Assembly: GCF_003007675.1 (NCBI RefSeq)
Contig: NZ_PXNP01000105.1
Span: 1 to 33,318 of the forward strand
Source: Marinobacter fuscus
GTDB taxonomy: Bacteria > Pseudomonadota > Gammaproteobacteria > Pseudomonadales > Oleiphilaceae
Direction of reading: 5' to 3'
Length of the DNA stretch: 33,318 bases
Below the pieces are notes generated by a model. That model saw only the letters and a program-made list of their open reading frames with translations. It searched no databases and was not told where the DNA came from. Of this stretch, positions 1 to 7,246 are shown in pieces. A program made the translations under genes and the position numbers. The first letter of the stretch is position 1. Every line of letters starts with the position of its first letter.

Positions 1-264
1 ATCTGGTCTGCCTGTCGCTTAACCTCAGGCGGATGAGTTCGCTGATGAGGCTGACATAGGCAATCTGAGGCGGCGTGCCGGGCCGTGCTGAGTGGTCGGG
101 CTACGGTTGTGAACTTGCCTATAACCGTCTTGATTGCCTAGACAGAAAATCGTGACTCTATCCGGTTGGATACTGCGCATATACTCTCGGGCACAACCGT
201 GATTCGGCGCGGCGGAGGCAATTGCTCAAAACACTTCTGCCGCGCAGACTCCTAGGAGTTTGCC
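1..264. other. Left-edge stretch without a recognisable gene
   Basis: No convincing gene starts here. On the minus strand a 33-codon frame is open from position 100 to the left edge, but it is preceded by a stop (CTA at 101-103 on the plus strand) and contains no start codon, so it could only be a decayed gene end or chance. A Shine-Dalgarno sequence (AGGAG, about 253-257) at the right end belongs to the DUF2955 gene. I see no clear promoter, RNA gene or repeat. Confidence 0.4.
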
Positions 265-1324
265 ATGTATGTAACTCCGGCTCCGCGGGTCAGCGACGAC
301 CCGCTCTATGCCGTTCGGTTGGGCGCTACGGCGATGCTCTCCTACGCCGCTATTCCCTTGCTGGACCCGGCCCTGCCGCCGATCATCGCCGCCTTACCCG
401 TTGGCCTGGTGGCCTCGCAGCGCAAAGCCTTCAATCTGGGTAAGGCCATAGGTGGCCCGATCGTGATGATCGTGCTGGTCTGGCTGATGACCGCGCTGAT
501 CGAGCTGCTGCGCCCCATGCCCATGGTTTACGTGCTGGTGATGTGGTGGACCTACTTTATCGGCTTCCGGATGATCCTCCAGAGCGGGGCCCAGACCGGC
601 ATGCTGATTATTATTGTGGCGGTGCTGGTCTCGGTGATGGGGATGAACGGCAACGCCACGGTGGAAACCCTGCGGGACGGCTTTACCCAGGCCTCTCTGG
701 TGGCGCTGGTGCTCGGCCCTCTGGTGTATGCGCTGTTCCCGCCCCGAACCACCGAACAACACGTAGACGAGCCCACCCCCACAGAGGGCGGGGTGGTGAC
801 CGGTGCCATTGTCCGCGCGACAGTCCTGCTGCTGCTGAGTTTCTGGCTGTACGCAGTGATGCAGCCATCCGACATGATGATGGCGGTGATTGCCGCTATG
901 GTGCTGGTTTTTCCGAGCCGCCGGGCAGTGTATTTCGAGGCCATGCAGCGGATACTGGCCACCGTTTACGGCGGGTTCATGGCGCTGGTGATTCTGGTGC
1001 TGTTTACCTACTTGGAATACCTCACCGTGGTACTTGGCACGATTTTTCTGGGGGGGCCTGTTACTGGGTAGCCGAATGCTGAATGGCAAGCACCCGAGCA
1101 TGGTGTACCAGTATGCGTTGTCTGTGGCTCTGGCCCTGATTGCCGGCGCTCTGTCTACCCAAGATGCCGGTTACGCCACCTTTACCCGGCTGGTGCTGAC
1201 GGTGGGCGGTGCGTTGTCTGCGGCCTTTCTGGTCGCGCTGTTGGACGCACTGACCAACTGGCGCAAAGTGCCGGAGCTTGCTCAGCCTCGAGCCGGGGAA
1301 TTGGCGCTGCAAAACAATAAGTAG
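265..1324 (+). pseudogene. DUF2955 family inner-membrane protein, frameshifted in a G7 run
   Basis: A polytopic membrane protein read in two frames. The first frame runs from ATG 265 (AGGAG just upstream) to a stop near 1071. The second frame carries the rest to 1324. Removing one G from the seven-G run at 1050-1056 joins them smoothly as ...TIFLGGLLLGSRMLNGKHPS, about 352 residues, with hydrophobic segments throughout and a short soluble loop near residues 165-180. The pattern resembles DUF2955 proteins, small relatives of aromatic-acid-exporter/FUSC-type permeases that often sit beside HlyD-type adaptors. No adaptor is visible here. The function is inferred only from family resemblance. It is either a recent frameshift, a phase-variable homopolymer or a sequencing error; everything outside the run looks intact. 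Confidence 0.65.
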
Positions 1325-1409
1325 ATGTCACGTTTTACATTTATTACATACATTCGCGCATGTATGTATATTGCCTCGCTTTCGAACCAACGCGAAAGCG
1401 AGGGCATTT

Positions 1410-2195
1410 ATGCACGAAGTACGCAATCCAACACTCTTCTCATTCACGGCACCGGTACTGGTGGCTGCCATGGCACTGGCACCTCTGGGTGCCCAGGCGG
1501 CCGATTCTGATGACCTGTCGGTCGGCCTGGGTATTGGCGGTGGTTTGACGCCGGAATACCGCGGTGCCGATTCCTACGAAGGCAAAGCCATCCCCTGGGT
1601 AGAGGCCCGCAAAGGCCGCGTGGCCATTGACCCTGTTCAAGGTTTGCGGGTGGATATGCTGACCGGTCAGAACTGGAGTGTGGCCGCAGCAGTGTCCTAT
1701 GCCCGGGGCCGCGACAACACCGCAGCGCTGGCTGAGTTTGAAGACGTTGATGGCAGTGTGATGGCCGGCGCCCTGTTCAGCTGGAAGCCAGGCTCCTGGC
1801 AGCTAACGGGTGATATCGGCGCACCGGTCTCCGGCGACCTGGAAGGCGTAAGAGTGCGCGGCTACCTGCGTTACCGGGGAGCACTCAGTCAGCAGTGGGT
1901 GTACGCCTTCGGCCCATCCTTCACCTGGGGTAACAAGGACTGGAACGAGATGCTATTTAACGTCAGCGCCAAAGACGCCACCCGTTCCGGCCTTAGTCAG
2001 TACCAGACCGACGGCAGTTACTTCGCAGGCAGCATGAACGCCCGCCTGACCTATCTGCTGACCCCCAAACTCAGTGTTTCTGCCGTAACCCGGTACACCC
2101 GCCTGACCGGCGATGCGGCCGATAGTCCGATTGTTGCAGACGTAGGTGATGCCAATCAGTGGCTTGGAAGCATGGCTGTTAATTACCGGTTCTGA
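1410..2195 (+). CDS. MipA/OmpV family outer-membrane protein
   Basis: A 261-residue exported protein. The ATG at 1410 is chosen over the longer upstream frame because it gives a clean signal peptide (hydrophobic FTAPVLVAAMALAPLGAQA, cleavage after AQA near residue 30) and has a weak GAGGG ribosome site just before it. The mature part has the MipA/OmpV pattern: the N-terminal GLGIGGGLTPEYRGAD stretch, alternating aromatic beta-strands and a C-terminal NYRF ending in phenylalanine, as outer-membrane barrels do. MipA was described in E. coli as a scaffold linking murein synthases and hydrolases, but most family members are simply uncharacterised outer-membrane proteins, so no precise role is claimed. 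It stands alone between the broken DUF2955 gene and the signalling cluster. Confidence 0.85.
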   Translation: MHEVRNPTLFSFTAPVLVAAMALAPLGAQAADSDDLSVGLGIGGGLTPEYRGADSYEGKAIPWVEARKGRVAIDPVQGLRVDMLTGQNWSVAAAVSYARGRDNTAALAEFEDVDGSVMAGALFSWKPGSWQLTGDIGAPVSGDLEGVRVRGYLRYRGALSQQWVYAFGPSFTWGNKDWNEMLFNVSAKDATRSGLSQYQTDGSYFAGSMNARLTYLLTPKLSVSAVTRYTRLTGDAADSPIVADVGDANQWLGSMAVNYRF

Positions 2196-2361
2196 ACGGA
2201 TTGGTTCTGTAGGGGAATGCTCTTATGCGTTGCCAGGCAAAATTTCGTTACGTTTTCGCTGCTGAACGCAATATCCGAATACTGCATACTACGCGCCCTA
2301 TAACCATGGAGTGAATCTGGCAGGCATTCCAGAAATTGTTGTTGCAAGTTGAGGCTGATAC

Positions 2362-2958
2362 GTGGAATACGATGAGCACAATTCGTTACTGGTTCTGATC
2401 AGCCGGGCTGGCGAGGAACAGGTGAATCTACTGCTTCGTTTCAAGGATGGCGGCCAGATGATCGTGCTGGGCAGGGAGCAGCTTTTTCGTCAATCCCGTT
2501 GCAGTCTGGCGAGCTTGTTGGCGGCAACGCCCGCGAACACCAAAATCAAGCGGTTGCCTGATAGCGCCGCAGCGGTTACCGGAACGCGGGAAAAAGGGCG
2601 TGAGCTGAGCGAATTACAGTGGATGTTGGCGTATGAAATGTCCCGTGGCCGAATGCTGTTTGGTGGTCAGGATACCGATCTGTTCAAGCTGGATCGCTGG
2701 CCGAACTTTACCCGGTTGCCGCACACCGACAACTGTTTGCGAATGACGGCCCTGTTAATTCGCAGGGCAACTTCGGTTACGTTGGTATCGCAAATTCTGA
2801 AGATTCCCATTGAGCAGGTACGCCAGTTCTATGTGGCGGCGGCGCAAGCGGGCTATACCAGCACACCTCATCGTTCGACAGCAGAAGACGGGAAGGCTGT
2901 GCCCGTGAAAACGCCGGGGATTATCGCTTCTCTGTTGCAGAAATTAAGGAGGAGTTGA
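2362..2958 (+). CDS. Uncharacterised protein heading the GTPase/roadblock cluster
   Basis: A 198-residue soluble protein starting at GTG 2362, with TGAGG a few bases upstream. I do not recognise a family. Residues 1-60 look like a small alpha/beta domain. Residues 90-175 contain a motif-like block (LSELQWMLAYEMSRGRMLFG, then a tryptophan/proline segment and helices ending QVRQFYVAAAQAGY) that could be a winged-helix or effector-type fold. It ends four bases before the small GTPase, so the two are almost certainly co-translated. By position it could play the part that the DUF742 protein (CvnC) plays beside GTPase and roadblock proteins in actinobacterial conservons, but that is an analogy of context, not of sequence. 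Confidence 0.75.
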   Translation: MEYDEHNSLLVLISRAGEEQVNLLLRFKDGGQMIVLGREQLFRQSRCSLASLLAATPANTKIKRLPDSAAAVTGTREKGRELSELQWMLAYEMSRGRMLFGGQDTDLFKLDRWPNFTRLPHTDNCLRMTALLIRRATSVTLVSQILKIPIEQVRQFYVAAAQAGYTSTPHRSTAEDGKAVPVKTPGIIASLLQKLRRS

Positions 2959-2962
2959 GCCG

Positions 2963-3490
2963 ATGAATCACAAGATCATTTTTGCGGGGCCGGTAGGGGC
3001 AGGTAAAACCACTGCCATCAACACCATCAGTGATAAACCTGTGGTGACAACAGAAGCCGAGGCATCGGACGCGGTAAAAGAGCGTAAAGCAACCACCACC
3101 GTGGCGATGGATTTTGGTGTTCTGAAACTGGACGACGGCACCAATGTCCACCTTTACGGCACGCCTGGTCAACAACGTTTCGACTACATGTGGGAGATTC
3201 TGGTTAATGGCGGGCTGGGGCTGGCAATACTGATCGATAACGCCAGCGACGACCCATTGGCTGATCTCGAATTCTACATTGAAAGTTTCAAAACATTTCT
3301 CGCAGAAAAGCCCCTGTGTGTGGGTGTTACCCGGATGGATCTTGCTCCTGCTCCCAGATTGAGTGATTACAACAAAAAGCTGGCTGAGTTGGGAATTCGT
3401 GCGCCCATTTATGAAGTGGATGCGCGTAAAAGCAATGATGTGAAAACGCTGGTGCGTAGCTTGTTGTACACCATTGCGATGGGCGGTTGA
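2963..3490 (+). CDS. MglA/CvnD-like small GTPase (ATP/GTP-binding protein)
   Basis: A 175-residue single-domain GTPase with a strong AGGAGG site before ATG 2963. Visible motifs are the P-loop GPVGAGKTT (residues 9-17), a threonine-rich switch I around 44-47, a G3-type switch II GTPGQQR (66-72, with T in place of the usual D of DxxGQ) and a G4-like TRMD (123-126) in place of N/TKxD. This is the architecture of bacterial Ras-like GTPases such as MglA and the conservon CvnD proteins, whose nucleotide state is controlled by Roadblock/LC7 partners. Three such partners lie downstream in the same cluster, so it is probably the switch of the system. The altered G4 leaves some doubt about guanine specificity. 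It abuts the next gene directly. Confidence 0.88.
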   Translation: MNHKIIFAGPVGAGKTTAINTISDKPVVTTEAEASDAVKERKATTTVAMDFGVLKLDDGTNVHLYGTPGQQRFDYMWEILVNGGLGLAILIDNASDDPLADLEFYIESFKTFLAEKPLCVGVTRMDLAPAPRLSDYNKKLAELGIRAPIYEVDARKSNDVKTLVRSLLYTIAMGG

Positions 3491-4813
3491 GTGAAGAGCT
3501 TACTGTCTTTGAGGGAGTTCGGCGTCGGGTTTGGCGAACGCACCATTCTGGGGGCCATTAACCTGGAGGTGCCGGAGCGTGGGGTCGTCTCTCTATTTGG
3601 CCCCAGCGGTACCGGAAAATCGACATTGCTTCGAACACTGGCAGGGCTGAACGATTCCAGCCCCAACCTTCGCACCTGGGGGGAAGCGGTATACTCTGGC
3701 CGGGCTCTCGCGGGTGGCGATCGGCCGAGCATGTTGGTGCAAAGCGCCCGGCTGATGGCGGCGAATATTCTGCAAAATGTCCTGCATGAGATCCCCGAAC
3801 GCCACACGTTGGGGCTTCCCCAGCAGCGGGCACTGGCGGAACGGTTGTTGACGGATTGGCAGCTGCCAGAGTTAGTCGACAGGCTCTACGAGCCGGTCAT
3901 TCAACTGGATCTTGCCATCAGTCGGTGCCTTTCCATCATGCGCATCTGTGCACCCAATCCCCGCATGATCTGCCTGGATGAACCTACGGCAGGCCTTGAT
4001 GAGGCGGGTGCCCGGCGGGTGCTGGACGCCATCAGACTGCAGGCGGAAAAACGTAGCGTACTGGTTACCCTTCACAACCAGTCCCAGGCTGAATATCTGG
4101 GCGGCCATACGGTGTTGACTGCCGGTGGCTATGTTCAGGAAGAAGGTGAAGCCAGCAGTTTTTTTCGTTGTCCCAAAACCGAATTGGGCGCCACCTTCGC
4201 AAAAACCGGTTCGTGCAGCGCGCCTGCGCCGGATGCGTCGCCGGACAGCCTTGAGCCCGGCACGCCTGCCCCTCGTCCGTTACCAGAGCAGGCAAAGAAC
4301 TACGTGAGCGATAGCTTTGGCCCCCGTGGATTTCTCTGGTTGTTGAAGGGGCGGCTGGCGGGTACGCCTCGACCGGGTGTCTTCCACGACGAGGAATACG
4401 ACATTCGTTGTCTGAAACAGGTGCGAATAACCCATTTGATCACACTGACGGAGCCGCCGCCCAGGGAACTGGCGGTAGACACCGCGTTGCTCCAGACGTA
4501 TGGCATTGGCAACACCTGCTTTCCGGTGCCAGACATGGGCGCGCCAAGCATGACCCAGGCGTTCGCCATCTGCGACGCTCTCGACCGACTATTGCAACAG
4601 GGCGAGAACGTGGCGGTGCACTGCAAAGCCGGTATGGGGCGAACCGGAACCATTCTTTGTACCTACCTGATCTGGAAAGGTGAAGGCGCAATTGGCGCGC
4701 TGGAGCGTGCCCGCAATATCGAGCCCCGGTGGGTGCAGTCGGAGGCTCAGGTGACCTTTCTCGAGGCCTTCGAGAGTGAGGTGCAACAGAGACAGAAGGA
4801 GACGGCATTGTGA
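3491..4813 (+). CDS. Fusion of ABC ATPase and dual-specificity protein phosphatase
   Basis: A 440-residue two-domain protein starting at GTG 3491, immediately after the GTPase stop. Residues 1-235 are an ABC-type ATPase with Walker A GPSGTGKST (37-45), a Q-loop glutamine (MLVQSAR), Walker B and catalytic glutamate ICLDEPTAGLD (about 160-170) and an H-loop histidine (LVTLHNQ). The LSGGQ signature is degenerate (ISRCLS). After a proline/alanine-rich linker (about 240-280), the C-terminal domain carries the cysteine phosphatase signature VHCKAGMGRTGT (catalytic Cys near 378, Arg near 384) and an upstream VPDMGAP aspartate that would be the general acid. No membrane-permease partner lies nearby, so a transport role is doubtful. 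The likely role is nucleotide-controlled dephosphorylation within this cluster. PstB-like annotation would be misleading. Confidence 0.85.
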   Translation: MKSLLSLREFGVGFGERTILGAINLEVPERGVVSLFGPSGTGKSTLLRTLAGLNDSSPNLRTWGEAVYSGRALAGGDRPSMLVQSARLMAANILQNVLHEIPERHTLGLPQQRALAERLLTDWQLPELVDRLYEPVIQLDLAISRCLSIMRICAPNPRMICLDEPTAGLDEAGARRVLDAIRLQAEKRSVLVTLHNQSQAEYLGGHTVLTAGGYVQEEGEASSFFRCPKTELGATFAKTGSCSAPAPDASPDSLEPGTPAPRPLPEQAKNYVSDSFGPRGFLWLLKGRLAGTPRPGVFHDEEYDIRCLKQVRITHLITLTEPPPRELAVDTALLQTYGIGNTCFPVPDMGAPSMTQAFAICDALDRLLQQGENVAVHCKAGMGRTGTILCTYLIWKGEGAIGALERARNIEPRWVQSEAQVTFLEAFESEVQQRQKETAL

Positions 4814-5484
4814 CTGACGAAGAGTGGCTGACTCTCGCAGACGAAAGTGACGACTTTGCGGGCGACGATGAACAACTGTTCGATGACGCCATGGCGACCG
4901 AGCAGGTCTATTTTGTCGACGACTTTGGTAGCGATGGTGATTCGCTTCCTGAGGCCGAAGGCACCACTGATGCAGAGCCCGAGGCTGTTACGCCAGCATC
5001 GGGTTCTGTCGAAAGCAGACCGTTAGGGTCTGAAATCCTTTTAGAAACCAATGAAGTAGAACAGGAGAAATTAACAGTGTCTGAATTCGATGATCTGATG
5101 GCCAAAGCCGTTGCCAGTATTCCCGAGTGTTTGGCAGGTGGTGTTGTGGATATGGACAGCGGCATGCTGGTGGGTGTGAAAACCGTGGACTCTCACCCTC
5201 AGGAAGTCCTGGATATGCTCTCTGCCGCAACCCACGACCTGTTCCAGGGGCCCAACGTGGTTACCATTGAGAATATGTTTAAGAAGGCGCGGGGCCTGGA
5301 CCTGGACGACTTCCATTACTTCAAGGAAATCATCGTCAATTCCGAGAACCTGATTCACGTATTCATCCGCGGCAAACAGAACCCGCAGTATGTGACCACG
5401 TTTGTGTGCCGACTGTCCGCCAACCTTGGCATGGTGCTTACTAAAGCGCGCGCTCAGATGCCGATTCTGGAAGCCGCAATCTGA
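4810..5484 (+). CDS. Roadblock/LC7 domain protein with long acidic N-terminal tail
   Basis: A 224-residue protein whose GTG start at 4810 overlaps the stop of the phosphatase fusion (GTGA) and is preceded by AAGGAG. Residues 1-88 are rich in Asp and Glu and low in hydrophobics, probably disordered. Residues 90-224 form a Roadblock/LC7 domain with the usual alternation of a helix, the VVDMDSGMLVG strand-turn-strand, a long helix and C-terminal strands. Such proteins dimerise and act as GAPs or platforms for small GTPases (MglB with MglA is the known pair). An in-frame GTG with its own ribosome site lies exactly at the domain boundary (5077), so a short form made only of the roadblock domain is possible. 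It is the first of three roadblock proteins here. Confidence 0.85.
   Translation: MTDEEWLTLADESDDFAGDDEQLFDDAMATEQVYFVDDFGSDGDSLPEAEGTTDAEPEAVTPASGSVESRPLGSEILLETNEVEQEKLTVSEFDDLMAKAVASIPECLAGGVVDMDSGMLVGVKTVDSHPQEVLDMLSAATHDLFQGPNVVTIENMFKKARGLDLDDFHYFKEIIVNSENLIHVFIRGKQNPQYVTTFVCRLSANLGMVLTKARAQMPILEAAI
5063..5079 (+). promoter_or_regulatory. Internal ribosome binding site and alternative GTG start
   Basis: AGGAG at 5063-5067 stands nine bases before an in-frame GTG at 5077-5079, at the junction between the acidic tail and the roadblock domain. Initiation here would give a 135-residue protein of standard single-roadblock size. The upstream start at 4810 also has a good site, so both forms may be made. 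This is inferred from sequence alone. Confidence 0.4.
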
Positions 5485-5488
5485 TGGC

Positions 5489-5576
5489 GAGCCGGTTGGT
5501 CTGACCGGCTCGGAATGAAACAGGTTCGGCCGAAACTCGTTTCGGCTGCAGCCTCCTTTTCAAGGAGTCGAGGCTT
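5489..5576 (+). promoter_or_regulatory. Tandem hairpins and masked Shine-Dalgarno before second roadblock gene
   Basis: Three potential hairpins fill the only large gap in the cluster core. The first pairs GAGCCGGT (5489-5496) with ACCGGCTC (5504-5511). The second pairs GCCGAAA (5529-5535) with TTTCGGC (5540-5546). The third pairs CTCCTT (5553-5558) with AAGGAG (5562-5567), and AAGGAG is the ribosome site for ATG 5577. An outer AGCCT/AGGCT pairing could extend the third stem. The first two may process or attenuate the transcript; the third could limit translation. No U-tract follows the first two, so simple termination is less likely. Confidence 0.5.
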
Positions 5577-5963
5577 ATGAGCACCACATGTCAGGATGAA
5601 ATTCGTTCAATTCTTCGCCTTCTGAAAACGTCGACCCAGAGTGACATCATCGGCGCCTGCGTGGTGTCTACCGATGGCTATTTGATGGCGTCGCAAATGA
5701 GCACTGAAATTGACGGAGACCGGTTTTCGTCGATGTGCGCCTCTTTGCTTGCGCTGGCCAGGCAGATGCTTACCGAAGTGGACATCGGCGAGATGCAGCA
5801 GGTGATGGTGATGGGCTCGAATGGCATCAGCGTACTGACCTATGCCGGGCAGAATAGCGTGTTGGCGCTGACTACCTCGCCAAAAGCGATTCAGGGGCGG
5901 GTTCTGATGGAATCCAAGCGTGCGGCAAGGGAGATTCGCCGGATACTCGAGGGTGATGAGTGA
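5577..5963 (+). CDS. Roadblock/LC7 domain protein (second of three)
   Basis: A 128-residue single-domain Roadblock/LC7 protein starting at ATG 5577, nine bases after AAGGAG. The order is an N-terminal helix (IRSILRLLKTST), the ACVVSTDGYLMAS strand-turn-strand typical of the fold, the long FSSMCASLLALARQMLTEV helix, then strands VMVMGSNGISVLTYA and NSVLALTT and a C-terminal basic helix. This canonical form closely resembles MglB-type and actinobacterial CvnB proteins that regulate small GTPases, so it is the best candidate for the GTPase partner. Its end overlaps the start of the ferredoxin-globin gene by four bases, pointing to translational coupling. Confidence 0.9.
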   Translation: MSTTCQDEIRSILRLLKTSTQSDIIGACVVSTDGYLMASQMSTEIDGDRFSSMCASLLALARQMLTEVDIGEMQQVMVMGSNGISVLTYAGQNSVLALTTSPKAIQGRVLMESKRAAREIRRILEGDE

Positions 5964-6835
5964 GTGCGTTTAGCTATCAGGGAAAGCACTTTACTGCCCG
6001 GGATGGCGAGACCTTTCTTGAATGTTTGCTGCGCCATGGGGTAGACATCAATCACTCTTGCAAGCGTGGGATCTGTCATGCCTGTAAAAGCAAGGCAACC
6101 GAGGTTTCGGAAAAGCTTTACGCCGGAAGTTTGTCGCCGGAGCTTGTGGCCAAAGGCTATTTTTTACCCTGCAAAACGGTGGCTCACGGGGGCGCCTGTT
6201 TTGATGAGCCTGATGTGGCCGATTTGGCGGCCAGGCCCCCAGCAGGGCTGGCAGACGAGGCCTGGGCGCAACCAGAGCTTGCCTATCCGGAAACCGATCC
6301 CGAGCTATGGCAGGCCCTTGACCAAGGGACTCTGCTGAAAGCCGTACTGGATGAATTCTACGACCGCGTTTACGAAGACCCGGTGCTGTCTCCGTACTTT
6401 CAGCATTTCACCAAACAGCGCTCTAAAGAGAAGGTGTTCAGTTTCTACCGGCAGCTGTTTACCGGTGAGCGGGTATTTTTTGGCGATCGCCCGAAAAACG
6501 CTCATGCCTGGATGGTGATCACCGATGAAGTCTTCGATTACCGATTATCGTTGTTGGCTGCGTGTATGCGGCGACAGGGATTGGCGGACGGGATAGTCCA
6601 GCGTTGGCTCCGGTTCGAGGAGTATTACCGCAGCGATATTGTCAAAGCCCGGCCTCAGGGGCGGAAGGTTGGCGTTTTTTCGCAGCCAGCGGGTGGTTTT
6701 GATCGGGAAGTTCTGGATTCCGGAACCCTGTGTGATGCTTGTGAGGGTGAAGTTCAGGCCGGAGAAGAGGTTCTCTACAATTTGCGAACCGGGCAGGTTT
6801 ACTGCGCCGGATGCCACGGACACCAACAGGAATAG
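5960..6835 (+). CDS. Ferredoxin - truncated hemoglobin - zinc ribbon fusion protein
   Basis: A 291-residue protein starting at GTG 5960 and overlapping the previous stop (GTGA). Residues 1-80 are a plant-type [2Fe-2S] ferredoxin domain with ligands Cys34, Cys39, Cys42 and Cys71 (CKRGICHAC and FLPCK). Residues about 110-235 look like a truncated hemoglobin: the FYDRVYEDPVLSPYF helix block, a glycine/aspartate turn and NAHAWMVI, whose histidine is the expected proximal haem ligand. The C-terminal 50 residues hold two CxxC pairs (CDAC and CAGC), a probable zinc ribbon. The domain order suggests electron delivery to, or redox gating of, a haem that binds O2 or NO. Its position between two roadblock genes implies a sensory role in the cluster. 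The combination is inferred; each domain is motif-supported. Confidence 0.8.
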   Translation: MSAFSYQGKHFTARDGETFLECLLRHGVDINHSCKRGICHACKSKATEVSEKLYAGSLSPELVAKGYFLPCKTVAHGGACFDEPDVADLAARPPAGLADEAWAQPELAYPETDPELWQALDQGTLLKAVLDEFYDRVYEDPVLSPYFQHFTKQRSKEKVFSFYRQLFTGERVFFGDRPKNAHAWMVITDEVFDYRLSLLAACMRRQGLADGIVQRWLRFEEYYRSDIVKARPQGRKVGVFSQPAGGFDREVLDSGTLCDACEGEVQAGEEVLYNLRTGQVYCAGCHGHQQE

Positions 6836-6841
6836 CGATTC

Positions 6842-7201
6842 GTGTCAGCTATCGAAATTGAGCAGCAACTGGAACAATTGTGCAACGTGTCAGAAGACCT
6901 TTTGTTGTGCATGGTCGTATCCTCTGATGGGTTGGTGATTGCTCATCATGGTAGTGTTAGCGAACCGGACTTATTCGGCGCCTATTTTTTCGAGTTAAAA
7001 GTCGTTTGCGAAAAAATCATCGCCGAGCTGGATTGCGATGGAGTGTCAGAGATATTCATTCGCTCCCGTAATGGCGCCGTTACGTTGTTTCCGATTAACG
7101 GGAAGGGTTACCTGGCGTGCCTTTCTTCGGCGCGTATCAATGCCGGAAAAGTGCAGATGCTCGCGTGGAAGTATGTAAACAAAATCAGTGGTTTGTTGTG
7201 A
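6842..7201 (+). CDS. Roadblock/LC7-like protein (third of three)
   Basis: A 119-residue protein from GTG 6842, six bases after the ferredoxin-globin stop. It shows the roadblock layout: an N-terminal helix, CMVVSSDGLVIAHHG as strand-turn-strand, a long amphipathic helix (FGAYFFELKVVCEKIIAEL), the EIFIRSRNGAVTLFPI strands, GYLACL and a final helix. It is more divergent than the second copy and has more cysteines (four to five), which might matter beside a redox protein. Having three roadblock paralogues with one GTPase suggests heterodimers or separate jobs (GAP, scaffold, sensor adaptor). Confidence 0.75.
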   Translation: MSAIEIEQQLEQLCNVSEDLLLCMVVSSDGLVIAHHGSVSEPDLFGAYFFELKVVCEKIIAELDCDGVSEIFIRSRNGAVTLFPINGKGYLACLSSARINAGKVQMLAWKYVNKISGLL

Positions 7202-7246
7202 TGTTGCCGGGGTTCCCTGGTAACTGACGGCGGAGAGTGGCAGAAC

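Noticed and set aside
2..100. Partial gene running off the left edge on the minus strand
   Set aside because: The frame starts after a stop, has no start codon, and only 33 codons are visible with no recognisable motif.
394..1101. Open minus-strand frame across the DUF2955 gene
   Set aside because: Low-complexity His/Gln/Gly composition typical of antisense frames; the plus strand shows membrane helices.
3491..4200. Reading the ABC domain as the phosphate transporter ATPase PstB
   Set aside because: The LSGGQ signature is lost, no permease genes are present and the chain continues into a phosphatase.
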